Source of the DNA: Elusimicrobia bacterium GWA2_62_23 | Lineage (GTDB): Bacteria > Elusimicrobiota > Elusimicrobia > Elusimicrobiales > UBA9959 | Assembly (NCBI GenBank): GCA_001799635.1 | Contig: MGTV01000048.1 | Span: 1-64,000, forward strand | Direction: 5' to 3' | DNA: 64,000 nt | Part shown: positions 17,888-25,863 of the stretch, piece after piece | Position numbering within the stretch: position 1 is the first letter of the stretch | Layout: each line of letters starts with the position of its first letter | Notes under the pieces: model-generated | Told to the model about the DNA's origin: nothing | The model's input: only the letters and a program-made list of their open reading frames with translations | The model's database searches: none | Position numbers and translations under genes: made by a program

Positions 17888-18715
17888 TTACAGGTACTTG
17901 AGCCAGAGCATCATGATGTTGGCCGTCACGATGAGGATGATCACCATCAGGTGGGCGAGGCTCAGGGCGTCTATGCCAGAGGTGCCTTTTTCCTTGTGGT
18001 TGATGAGCGTCTCGTAGTCGGCCGCGCCCTTCATGCCGCCCACCAGGCCCTTGAGCTGGCCGGTCTGCAGGTATGGGGCGTAGCCCATCTGGCTCACCGC
18101 GGTGACGCCGCCGGCCATGGGGAACTTGAACTTGTCGCCGGTATAGGCGATCCAGTAGTCCAGCATGGCCGTGCCGGTGATGCAGATGCCGAGCTGCATG
18201 TCCTTGACGTTCTTTATGCCCTTGAACACTTCCATGTCCCTGATGGGCGAGCCGTCGCGGTCCTTGTCGTAGATCTGGTAGAGGTCCATGCCCATCTGGG
18301 TCATGACGGCCACGGGGTTGGGCTGGTAGGGCAGGATCACGTAATCCTTGCCGTACACCTTCTCCGGGGCGATGTCCTTGGGGATGCGCTCGCCTATCTC
18401 CTCGATGAGGCCGGTGGCGCCGGCGTTCAGCGTAAGGATGCCCACGCGCAGGTTCTTGCGGAAGGCGTGGCGCAGGATGGCCACCGCCTGCGGGTGCAGT
18501 TCAGGGCGGGTCGCCGGGTCGTAGTCCAGCGACATCAGGACGAACGAGCGGGGGGGCAGGCCCTCTATGCGCTCGTAGAGGCTCTTGACCTCGGAGCCCA
18601 GGTTCAGGTTAGGCAAGCCCAGCGGCTTGACTATCGGGAACACGAGCAGGATCGCGAGCGCCAGGAAGATCAGGCGCCGGTCTATCTTGAGGAGTTTCTC
18701 TAAAAAGTTCTTCAT
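17888..18715 (-). CDS. Membrane-anchored protein of unknown function, cassette gene 3
   Basis: 275 residues. An N-terminal membrane segment (about 15-32) and a C-terminal one (about 255-272) flank a soluble domain, probably outside the cytoplasm. The domain alternates predicted strands and helices: SFVLMSLDYDP, HPQAVAILRHAFRKNLRVGILTL, VYGKDYVILPYQPN, MQLGICITGTAMLDYWIAYTG and FPMAGGVTAVSQMGYAPYL. This looks like a Rossmann-like alpha/beta domain. The order resembles that in the neighbouring 417-residue protein (19389-20642), so the two may share ancestry. No known family recognised. Confidence 0.75.
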   Translation of the reverse strand: MKNFLEKLLKIDRRLIFLALAILLVFPIVKPLGLPNLNLGSEVKSLYERIEGLPPRSFVLMSLDYDPATRPELHPQAVAILRHAFRKNLRVGILTLNAGATGLIEEIGERIPKDIAPEKVYGKDYVILPYQPNPVAVMTQMGMDLYQIYDKDRDGSPIRDMEVFKGIKNVKDMQLGICITGTAMLDYWIAYTGDKFKFPMAGGVTAVSQMGYAPYLQTGQLKGLVGGMKGAADYETLINHKEKGTSGIDALSLAHLMVIILIVTANIMMLWLKYL

Positions 18716-18718
18716 GGT

Positions 18719-19387
18719 CTAGTCCTTCCCCATGTACTGGCGTTCGATGCCGAAGATGATCTTGAGCGCGGTGACGATGCCGCCAACCGCGAGTCCCATC
18801 ATGATGCCGCGGCGGCCGGCCACCACGGGCACGTCCATGAGCCACTGCACTATCTGGGTGACGCCCAGGTGGGTCCAGCCGAGCAGCTTGTCCCACATCA
18901 GTTGCCCGAGCGGCACCTTGCCGATGATCAGCACCAGGGCCGCCGCGAACAGCACGCCGGCCTGCGCCGACTTGATGCGGAAGGCGCGGTAGGCGGTGGA
19001 GACGATGTAGAAGGCCAGCACCGAGAACATGGTGCCGGACAGGGCGTTGAACATGAAGCGGTAGCCCCAACCCAGCCCGGTGAGGGAGGTGCCGTCCATC
19101 TGCTTGCCGTGGCTCATCAGCGCGGGAACCACCATGACGAGGAAGCCCACGAAGACGAACAGGCTGTAGCCCCAGCCGTCCACCTTGCGGCGGATCTTGT
19201 TGTAGTGCGAGAAGAACAGGCTGAACAGGCCCAGCAGGAAGGCGAAGCCGGCCACTATGTTCTCCCACTTGTTCATGACCTCCAGGTAGTTCTCGGAGGT
19301 CTTGTTGGGGACGTAGTAGGAGGCCAGGGTCATCAGGCCTACAAGGAAGCAGATAGCGAGCGGTATGTATTTTTTTATCAGCGTCAT
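18719..19387 (-). CDS. Multi-spanning membrane protein of unknown function, cassette gene 2
   Basis: 222 residues with about six membrane segments. Its first helix is followed by a polar loop (PNKTSENYLEVMNKWENIVAG), then helices with SHYNKIRRKVDGWGYSLFVF and a long loop around SHGKQMDGTSLTGLGWGYRF. The C-terminus (GIERQYMGKD) is cytoplasmic by the positive-inside rule. No family recognised. The stop lies three bases before the start of the 275-residue gene and the start one base after the 417-residue gene, a tight translational unit. Confidence 0.75.
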   Translation of the reverse strand: MTLIKKYIPLAICFLVGLMTLASYYVPNKTSENYLEVMNKWENIVAGFAFLLGLFSLFFSHYNKIRRKVDGWGYSLFVFVGFLVMVVPALMSHGKQMDGTSLTGLGWGYRFMFNALSGTMFSVLAFYIVSTAYRAFRIKSAQAGVLFAAALVLIIGKVPLGQLMWDKLLGWTHLGVTQIVQWLMDVPVVAGRRGIMMGLAVGGIVTALKIIFGIERQYMGKD

Positions 19388-19388
19388 A

Positions 19389-20642
19389 TCAATATGCCTT
19401 GAAGATGTGGCCCACTACCTTGAGCAGCGGCTGCCAGTTGAACCACGTGCCCGCGAGCAGCAGCAGGGACCCGGCGCCTACCGCGAACATCACGAAGGCT
19501 TTGCCGAAGTCCTGCACTTTCAGCGTGGAGAGCAGCATGGGCTCCTTGGACAGGTACGCGCCGGCGGCGTAGAGCTCCTCGCCGATGAGCGTGTAGTCGC
19601 AGGAGGTGAAGAAGAACGGCAGCTGCGATTCCTGCTCGGTGCCGGCGATCTGGATGGCACCGGTGGTGGCGCCGACCTCGGCGAGCAGCAGGGACTCGGC
19701 CATGAAGTGGCCGATGAAGAAGCAGGCGGCCGGCTTCTCGCGGTGGATCATGCCGTCCACGGAGGCGGCGTAGGAGAACTGGTCCTGGCTGACGAAGAAG
19801 TTGATGTCGTCGCGGTAGGAGTCGGGGCGCTCGGCCTCGGTGTAGGCCTGCTTCACGATCTCCTTGGACACCGTCATCACGATGGGGTCGAAGTGCGGCA
19901 CCTTGAGCTGGGTGTCGTACGAGGCCACCTTGCGGGCCACTTCGCTCAGGATGGAGGTGGAGGCTATGGTGGGGATGGCGCTCATGCCGCCGATGCCGGT
20001 AGAGTAGAAGATCGGGCGGCCCATTTCGGTGGCGCGGCCGATGGCTTCGTCTATGGCGTCGAGGCCAGCGATGCGGCGGATGAACAGGCCCTTGCGCTTG
20101 GCGTGGGAGACCGTCCAGAAGAAGACTATGATGGTCACCACCAGCAGCACCAGGTTGTTGAGGCGGGCCAGGTTGAACATGTTGGCCGCGGCAACGGCCT
20201 TAACCTCGGCGCTTTCGGCTGAAGTCTTGCCGTTCACGTACTTGAGCTTGAAGCCGTATTCCTGCCCGGTCTTGAAGTCCTTGAAGAAGGAGGGCAGCTC
20301 TACCTGCATGGCGTGCAGGGTCGAGTCGTGTTTCCAGGCCCAGAAGGGCAGGTCGAAATCGGCGGCGAACCTGGAGTCGGCCGGGAATTCGTCCGCCTTG
20401 ACCCAGACGCCGTCGGCGCCGGCGGCGTAGACCTGGTAGAGGGCGCCGGGAACGTCGGCCGCGCCTGCGGGCCAGGTAAGCAGAACCGCCTCGCCCTTGT
20501 CATAGGGCATGTCCTTGGCCTCGAAACCGGCGAAGTCCGGTTTGGGCAGGTCATTTTTCTGGGAGGCGGGAGCGGCGGCCGAGACTGAAGAGACCGCCAG
20601 GAAAACAGCGATTACGGCAAGATTAAGTCGGGTTTTTAACAT
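19389..20642 (-). CDS. Exported membrane protein with FN3-like and DUF6754-like domains, cassette gene 1
   Basis: 417 residues from ATG 20642. A longer in-frame start at 20681 is rejected because the 20642 start begins a signal peptide (MLKTRLNLAVIAVFLAVSSVSA) and a -10 box lies just upstream of it. Residues about 50-160 look like an FN3-type beta domain (VLLTWPAG..., YGFKLKYVNGKTS). A membrane helix (about 170-190) leads to an alpha/beta domain (GLFIRRIAGLDAIDEAIGRATEMGRPIFYSTG, FDPIVMTVSKEIVKQAYTEAERPD, GTEQESQLPFFFTSCDYTLIGEELYAAGAYLS) that I believe corresponds to the unknown-function family DUF6754; a last helix ends the protein. First gene of the cassette. Function unknown. Confidence 0.75.
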   Translation of the reverse strand: MLKTRLNLAVIAVFLAVSSVSAAAPASQKNDLPKPDFAGFEAKDMPYDKGEAVLLTWPAGAADVPGALYQVYAAGADGVWVKADEFPADSRFAADFDLPFWAWKHDSTLHAMQVELPSFFKDFKTGQEYGFKLKYVNGKTSAESAEVKAVAAANMFNLARLNNLVLLVVTIIVFFWTVSHAKRKGLFIRRIAGLDAIDEAIGRATEMGRPIFYSTGIGGMSAIPTIASTSILSEVARKVASYDTQLKVPHFDPIVMTVSKEIVKQAYTEAERPDSYRDDINFFVSQDQFSYAASVDGMIHREKPAACFFIGHFMAESLLLAEVGATTGAIQIAGTEQESQLPFFFTSCDYTLIGEELYAAGAYLSKEPMLLSTLKVQDFGKAFVMFAVGAGSLLLLAGTWFNWQPLLKVVGHIFKAY

Positions 20643-20650
20643 AACTTGTA

Positions 20651-20656
20651 ATAATA
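20651..20656 (-). promoter_or_regulatory. -10-like box of the membrane cassette, leaderless
   Basis: On the minus strand TATTAT (overlapping TATATT) lies eight bases before ATG 20642, with no Shine-Dalgarno between. Confidence 0.45.
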
Positions 20657-20760
20657 TACATTTATTGGCATTTTCAGGCAAGGAGAAATAAACCCGACGG
20701 AAATGCCGGGGAAGAGAAGGGAGGCGTGAGGGAGGACGGCAGCGGCCGTTTTGGCGCCGG

Positions 20761-22476
20761 TCAGCCGGGCCTGGCCAGCAGCTGTTTTATGGCCGCCGCG
20801 TGTTTGCCCATACCGGCGCGCTCCAGGTTCTCGAAGACGGCCTTCTGGGCGGCGCCGCCGAGGTGCCTGGGCCAGAGGAGGTAAAGGGTATTGCCGGCGG
20901 CGCCGGGTTCCTCGTATCTGAGGATCTTCAGCGGCCTGTAGGGTTTCAACAGGGCGTCCAGCCGCGCGCCCGTAAAGCCCCATTGCGCGTACAGGTCCCT
21001 GTCGGCCAGCACGTCGCCGGTCATGTAGACGGGAACGGCGTGGTCGTAGTAGCTGGCAAGGATACGGCCGAGCTCCTCTACCGGGTCTTTTTTGTCAGCG
21101 TAGAAGTTCAGGATCGCCAGCTGTATGGAAATCCTTTCCCGGTTGGCGAAGTAAGGTATATAGACTTTAAGCGGGCCGCCCGAGATCAGGACAGGGCTGT
21201 CTGGGTGGGTAAAGTAGGCCACGGCGCCGCAGAACCCGATGGCCGGGCGGGCGTCCCTGCCCAGGTACGAGGGCAGGACGAGCCTGGCGAAATTATTGGC
21301 GGCGGTGAGCCCGACCAGCAGGAAAGCCGCCGCGACCGGGACGGGGCCAGCTATCGCGGAGGTCCGCCCCCGGAGCAGCACCGCCAGGAGGCCGGAAAAA
21401 AGCACGACGTTGGTGGACCAGTAAATGGTGTTCCCCGGCTGCCACACGGAGTAGAGCACCAGGAAGAGGGCGAGCGGGAACCCGAAGGCCGCCGCGAGCG
21501 GCAGGCTTTCAGGCGCCAGGAAAGGCTTGCTCTTCCGGCGGGAGTATGCCAGGAAGGCGGCCAGCGCAGCCAGCAGGACCACGGCGGCGGCCGCCGCGGC
21601 CCGGTCGGGAGCAGTAAAGTGGAAAAAAGAGACCAGGAGGTTCCTGAGGGGCAGGACCACGTGCCCCGCCACGTTCAGTTCGAACTGGCCCAGCGGGTTG
21701 CCTTCCGGCGAAATGCCGTTCACCAGCCCGGACCCCCACTGCCACCAGCGCGCCAGACCGCCTTTCACGAAGAAGCCGTGGATCAGCGCGTAGGGCAGGA
21801 AGAAGGCCAGGAAAAAGCCGGCCAGGATGGCGGCCTGCCGGGCGAGCTCCCGACGGTGATACAATGCGGCGGCGGCGGCCGCGGCCCAGAGGATATTGTT
21901 GGCGATGTGGAACCCGGAGGCCAGCCCCGCGAAAGCGCAGAGCGCGCAAAAGGCGGCGAGGGAGAACCCGAGTAAATACCGGTAGAGCGCGGCGCAGAAC
22001 AGGAGGGTGAACAGCGTGCCGCCCAGGTAAGGCTCAGCGCCTGTGGCACGGCTCCAGTACACAGCGCTCACCCCGGCCAGCAGCGTCCAGAACAGCGCCT
22101 GCCGGCGGGATAGGGCCCGGGCGAGCAGGGAGAAGAATACGGCCAGCCCCAGCGCCCCGGCGCCGGCGTTGAACCACTGTATGGCCTCGTAGCTGAGGCC
22201 GCCGAAGCCAAGGAGGCGCAGCAGCACGTAAAAGGACCGCGTCACCGGGTACCAGAGGAAATGGTTCCACTCAAAGACAACGGCGGGCGGGTTCAGGCCG
22301 AGCGGCGACCGGATGATGCCGGAATACAGGACCGAGTCGTAAAAATACGAATGGTCGAAAGTGGCGGCGTAGAGAAGGAGGAAGCCGAGAAAGACGAAGA
22401 GCGGGTCAGAAAAAGCCTGGGGAACGGAACCTGAAAATATTTTCCTTACGCTATTTTCTGAAGGGCCGGCGGCCAT
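20761..22476 (-). CDS. GT-C-like polytopic membrane protein
   Basis: 571 residues with about eleven membrane helices in the first 400 residues, then a C-terminal soluble domain of about 170 residues. The first external loop has DHSYFYDSVLYSG, where acidic residues after helix 1 resemble the catalytic loop of GT-C transferases (PMT/ArnT/GT39 group), and later GAEPYLGG. It follows the 720-residue gene by nine bases and shares its build, so the two act in the same pathway, probably transfer of a sugar from a lipid carrier to protein or glycan. Substrate cannot be read. No specific family call. Confidence 0.65.
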   Translation of the reverse strand: MAAGPSENSVRKIFSGSVPQAFSDPLFVFLGFLLLYAATFDHSYFYDSVLYSGIIRSPLGLNPPAVVFEWNHFLWYPVTRSFYVLLRLLGFGGLSYEAIQWFNAGAGALGLAVFFSLLARALSRRQALFWTLLAGVSAVYWSRATGAEPYLGGTLFTLLFCAALYRYLLGFSLAAFCALCAFAGLASGFHIANNILWAAAAAAALYHRRELARQAAILAGFFLAFFLPYALIHGFFVKGGLARWWQWGSGLVNGISPEGNPLGQFELNVAGHVVLPLRNLLVSFFHFTAPDRAAAAAAVVLLAALAAFLAYSRRKSKPFLAPESLPLAAAFGFPLALFLVLYSVWQPGNTIYWSTNVVLFSGLLAVLLRGRTSAIAGPVPVAAAFLLVGLTAANNFARLVLPSYLGRDARPAIGFCGAVAYFTHPDSPVLISGGPLKVYIPYFANRERISIQLAILNFYADKKDPVEELGRILASYYDHAVPVYMTGDVLADRDLYAQWGFTGARLDALLKPYRPLKILRYEEPGAAGNTLYLLWPRHLGGAAQKAVFENLERAGMGKHAAAIKQLLARPG

Positions 22477-22485
22477 GTGCTTGTC

Positions 22486-24648
22486 CTATTTCCTGGCGAT
22501 GTTCTTCATTATGATGTCACGCATTACGTTAAAAGGGGGAGGGATCCCGGCCGGGCGCCTGTCCGCCAGGGCGTAAACGGCCACGCGGTTGGAGGGGCGG
22601 CCGTTCTCCACCTCCTCGTAGGCGTGCACTTCCACCACGTGCCTGTCCCAGAACTCGTCGTAAACGCCGCTGGTCCTGGCGTCCCAGTAGAACATGTTGT
22701 AGGCCCGGCCCAGCCTGATGCCCTCGGCGGCGTTGAGCAGCAGGTGGGTTACGCCCTCGGCCTTGAGGCGGGAATAAAGTTCCTCGCCGCTAGCGGAGGC
22801 GGCCGCGTATTCCACTATGGGGGTCTTGTCGAAAACCGAGCTTACCACGAAGTCTTTTTTGAAATATGCGCCGCGGGCGTCGCCGATGATGAGCGTCTTG
22901 GCCCCGGCCGGCAGGTCGTTATTGATGAACTGGATGGCCTTGTAATGGCTGTAGGGATAGGTGGGCTGGGTGACGGACAGATAAGTTTCCTTATCTATGA
23001 GCCCGAACACCGGCCGCCAGCGGCCCTGGGAATAGAGCATGAGCGCGGCCCAGTACAGGCAGAGCGCGCAGGAGAATAGGACCAGCACGGAAAGCGTTTT
23101 ACGCAGGGCCTGGTGCTGCCGGGAGTCCAGCGCAGCGGCTATCAGCAGGGCCGCCGCCGGGTAGGCGGGCATGAGGAAGCGGACCATCGTCGAGGCGAAG
23201 GACCACAGCAGCCAGCCGCAGAGGAAATAGAGCCAGAGGGGGACCGTGCCGGCCGGTTGCAGCAGGAACAGCAGCGGCAGCAGGGCAAGGAACAGGGGGG
23301 TGAAGTAATTGGAGTTGAGCAGCGCGCCCATGGTGATGTTCCAGGGATGCAGCAGCCACGCCTTCAGCTCCAGGGCCCCCATCTGGCGGGTCTCTACCAT
23401 GAAGGCGTGCAGTTTGTCCGGGTCCGCCCCGGACAGCCCGAAGACGGAAGTCAGGAACGGGAAGAAAGGGTTGCCGCGGTACAGCCAGTTCTTCGCCAGC
23501 CAGGGCAGCACCGGCAGGGCGGCCACGCCGGCGAAGACCAGGGCCGCCTTCAGGGCGGCGCCGCGGTCGGAGCGCGAGCGCCAGAGGAGCACCAGGCCGG
23601 TACCGACGGCGGGGAACAGGCCGGTGGTCTTCACGGCCATGCCGCAGCCGGAGAAGAAGGCCGCGAGCAGCAGGAACCGGTAGCTGCCGGGCTCATGGCG
23701 CAGGGCCGCGGCCAGCGCGGAAATGGAGAACAGCGTAAGCAGCCACTCGGTGCCGGCCGACCAGGAGGCCATCAGGGCGTGGGTGACCGTGTAGAAGATG
23801 AGCCCGGCCCAGAGCCCGGCGCGCAGGGAGAAATGCCTGCGGCCCACGCCGATCACGGCCACGAGGCTCAGCACGCCGGCCGCGTAGTTGATCAGTTTGG
23901 GGACCATCTCGTCCTTGAGCAGCAGGCCGGCGGAGTAGAGCATGCCGTGCAGCAGGAAGAGGTTGGAGTAGAGGTTGTACGGCATGTCGGCCAGACGGCC
24001 TTTGATGGCGTAGAAATTTGGCACGGCCAGGTGATAGACCAGGGAATCGTAGAAGATCTCGGGGCTGAGGCTGCCTGCCAGGTTGAGCAGCAGGGCCGCG
24101 GCCAGCAGGGCCAGGGCCAGCAGGTCCGTGAGCCCCGGCTTGAAGGCGGGCTCCGCTTCCGCTTCGGGTTCCGGGAAATACCGTCGGGAGAAGACGCCTA
24201 CGGCGAAAGCGGCGGCGACCAGCAGCCGCACCGGGCCTTTGGAGAGCAGGCCCGCCGCGGCCAGGCCCAGCACCAGGTGGCCGATCACGCCCAGGCCGAG
24301 GGCGGCGGACAGCGCCGCGTCCTCGCAGGGCGACAGGCGGCCCGGCTTAAAGACGGACCGCAGCAGGAAAGAGCCGAAGGCGGCGCAGGCTATAACGAAG
24401 AACAGGGCGCTGAGCAAAACCGCCAGGTGGCCCGGAACGGCCTTGAAAAAGCCGGCGGTGAAATACTGGCCTGGGGAGAGCAGGACGAAAAGGGAATTCA
24501 GGTCGGGGGGAAAGCGGTCGAGATAGGTCTTGAAGACCCAGCCGCCCCAAAGCAGGAAGGCGCCCCAGGCCAGCCAGCCGGGGAAGCGCGGCGTTTCCGG
24601 CGGGACAGCCGGCGGGTGCGGTACGTGTTTTTTATGTTTTTTCGCCAT
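22486..24648 (-). CDS. GT-C-like polytopic membrane protein, large
   Basis: 720 residues: a Lys/His/Pro-rich N-terminal tail, a dozen or so membrane segments, and a C-terminal extracytoplasmic domain from about residue 550 (GAKTLIIGDARGAYF..., THLLLNAAEGIRLGRAYNMFYWD). The loop SPEIFYDSLVYHLAVPNFYAIKGR after an early helix matches the acidic catalytic-loop pattern of glycosyltransferase family 39-like and related GT-C proteins. The C-terminal domain is typical of bacterial dolichyl-phosphate-mannose-mannosyltransferase-like annotations. First gene of a two-gene operon. A Lys-rich start (MAKKHKKH) follows a T-rich tract; no clear Shine-Dalgarno is visible. Confidence 0.68.
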   Translation of the reverse strand: MAKKHKKHVPHPPAVPPETPRFPGWLAWGAFLLWGGWVFKTYLDRFPPDLNSLFVLLSPGQYFTAGFFKAVPGHLAVLLSALFFVIACAAFGSFLLRSVFKPGRLSPCEDAALSAALGLGVIGHLVLGLAAAGLLSKGPVRLLVAAAFAVGVFSRRYFPEPEAEAEPAFKPGLTDLLALALLAAALLLNLAGSLSPEIFYDSLVYHLAVPNFYAIKGRLADMPYNLYSNLFLLHGMLYSAGLLLKDEMVPKLINYAAGVLSLVAVIGVGRRHFSLRAGLWAGLIFYTVTHALMASWSAGTEWLLTLFSISALAAALRHEPGSYRFLLLAAFFSGCGMAVKTTGLFPAVGTGLVLLWRSRSDRGAALKAALVFAGVAALPVLPWLAKNWLYRGNPFFPFLTSVFGLSGADPDKLHAFMVETRQMGALELKAWLLHPWNITMGALLNSNYFTPLFLALLPLLFLLQPAGTVPLWLYFLCGWLLWSFASTMVRFLMPAYPAAALLIAAALDSRQHQALRKTLSVLVLFSCALCLYWAALMLYSQGRWRPVFGLIDKETYLSVTQPTYPYSHYKAIQFINNDLPAGAKTLIIGDARGAYFKKDFVVSSVFDKTPIVEYAAASASGEELYSRLKAEGVTHLLLNAAEGIRLGRAYNMFYWDARTSGVYDEFWDRHVVEVHAYEEVENGRPSNRVAVYALADRRPAGIPPPFNVMRDIIMKNIARK

Positions 24649-24654
24649 TAAACA

Positions 24655-24694
24655 AAAGCGGCCGGTGGGCGGAATGCCGCACGCCGGCCGCTTT
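24655..24694 (-). terminator. Terminator after the MutL operon
   Basis: An 11-bp stem (24655-24665 with 24684-24694), 18-nt loop, then ttttgttt on the minus strand. It lies downstream of the gene ending at 24706. Confidence 0.75.
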
Positions 24695-24705
24695 CTTTCC
24701 CGGGA

Positions 24706-25830
24706 CTATTTTTCCAGCACTTCGATGTTGGCCCGGGGAACCACTATGACCTCGCCGCCGGCCAGTGTCACTTCCAGCACGCGCGCGTGGGACTCGCTGC
24801 CTATCACAGTGAGTTCCGGCGGCAGGCTCTTCACCGTGCCGATCACTCCGAAGTGGGGCTCGCGGATGATACGGATGGGGTCGCCGGGCTCTATCCAGCC
24901 GCGGCCCTGGTCCTTCTTGCACTCGGTCACGTTCTTGGGGAAGCCGGGGACTATGATCTCGGGGCGCATCACGCCGGCGCGGATCTGGGTGGCGCCGGAA
25001 ACGGAGGCCCGCTCGCCGTTGCGCGAAGCCATGAGCTTGAAGGTGTACTCGGCCATGGGGATCATGCCGAAGCCCTCGGTGACTATGAGAGAAAGACCGA
25101 TCTGCTCGGTGCCGGTCACGGCCACGCCGATGTCGTAGCCGAGCAGCTGGCGCAGGTCGCGGTCGTGGATGCCGCCCACCACGATGGCCTTCACGCCCAT
25201 CTCCACGGCGCGCTTGATGGTGGAGAGGCCGGCGTGCTTGCCGCCTATCACGATCTTGCCGCGGCAGGCCTCGGTAATGGCCTCAGGCATCAGTTCCTCG
25301 TCGGGGCTCTGCGCCGCCATATGGATCTCGCCGTTGGTCTCGCCGCCTATGCCGAAGATGCCCTGGATGAAGGTGCCTTCGGACTCTATGGTCACGCCGA
25401 AATTGGGGACCACTTCCACCACCTTGCCTTTCACGTAGGCCTGCAGCGGCAGCACCTTCGGGGGCTCGCGCAGCATGATCTGCCCGGTCACGTGGGAGAT
25501 AGAGTCCACGGTGCCGTCTATGGGGGATTCTATGGAGGTCTTGAACCACTTAATGAAGGGCTTGTTCTCGGCGATGATCTCGCCTTTCTTCACAGGGTCG
25601 CCCTCTTTCTTGAGCAGCAGGTCCTTGATCTCGCCGGCTTCCACCGACATGCGGTTCGCCACGTTGATGGGGAACACCTTGCCGGGCAGCTCGGTCTGGG
25701 CCACCACGTCGGTGGCGTCCACCTGCTTGCCGTCCTCCACCAGCACCTTGCCGGGGATGGGCAGCAGGCGCTTCTTGCGGAACATCGTGCAGGGCATTAC
25801 CTTGAGACCGGGCGTATAAGCGTGAGCCAT
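24706..25830 (-). CDS. Barrel-sandwich/KOW-like protein of unknown function, MutL operon
   Basis: 374 residues, no signal peptide or membrane span. The N-terminal third has the strand-turn pattern of biotinyl/lipoyl or RnfC-type barrel-sandwich domains (KEGDPVKKGEIIAENKP, SIESPIDGTVDSISHVTGQI) but lacks a modifiable Lys motif. The middle (GKIVIGGKHAGLSTIKRAVEMGVKAIVVGGIHDRDLRQLLGYD) looks like a Rossmann-type fold. The C-terminus (EPGDPIRIIREPHFGVIGTVKSLPPE) is a KOW-like SH3 barrel. A TAGGAGAT site precedes ATG 25830. It follows the MutL-type gene by 33 bases. I do not recognise a named family; partnership with MutL is inferred from position. Confidence 0.7.
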   Translation of the reverse strand: MAHAYTPGLKVMPCTMFRKKRLLPIPGKVLVEDGKQVDATDVVAQTELPGKVFPINVANRMSVEAGEIKDLLLKKEGDPVKKGEIIAENKPFIKWFKTSIESPIDGTVDSISHVTGQIMLREPPKVLPLQAYVKGKVVEVVPNFGVTIESEGTFIQGIFGIGGETNGEIHMAAQSPDEELMPEAITEACRGKIVIGGKHAGLSTIKRAVEMGVKAIVVGGIHDRDLRQLLGYDIGVAVTGTEQIGLSLIVTEGFGMIPMAEYTFKLMASRNGERASVSGATQIRAGVMRPEIIVPGFPKNVTECKKDQGRGWIEPGDPIRIIREPHFGVIGTVKSLPPELTVIGSESHARVLEVTLAGGEVIVVPRANIEVLEK

Positions 25831-25863
25831 AAATTATCTCCTAATTGAAATTATCTTCCGGGC

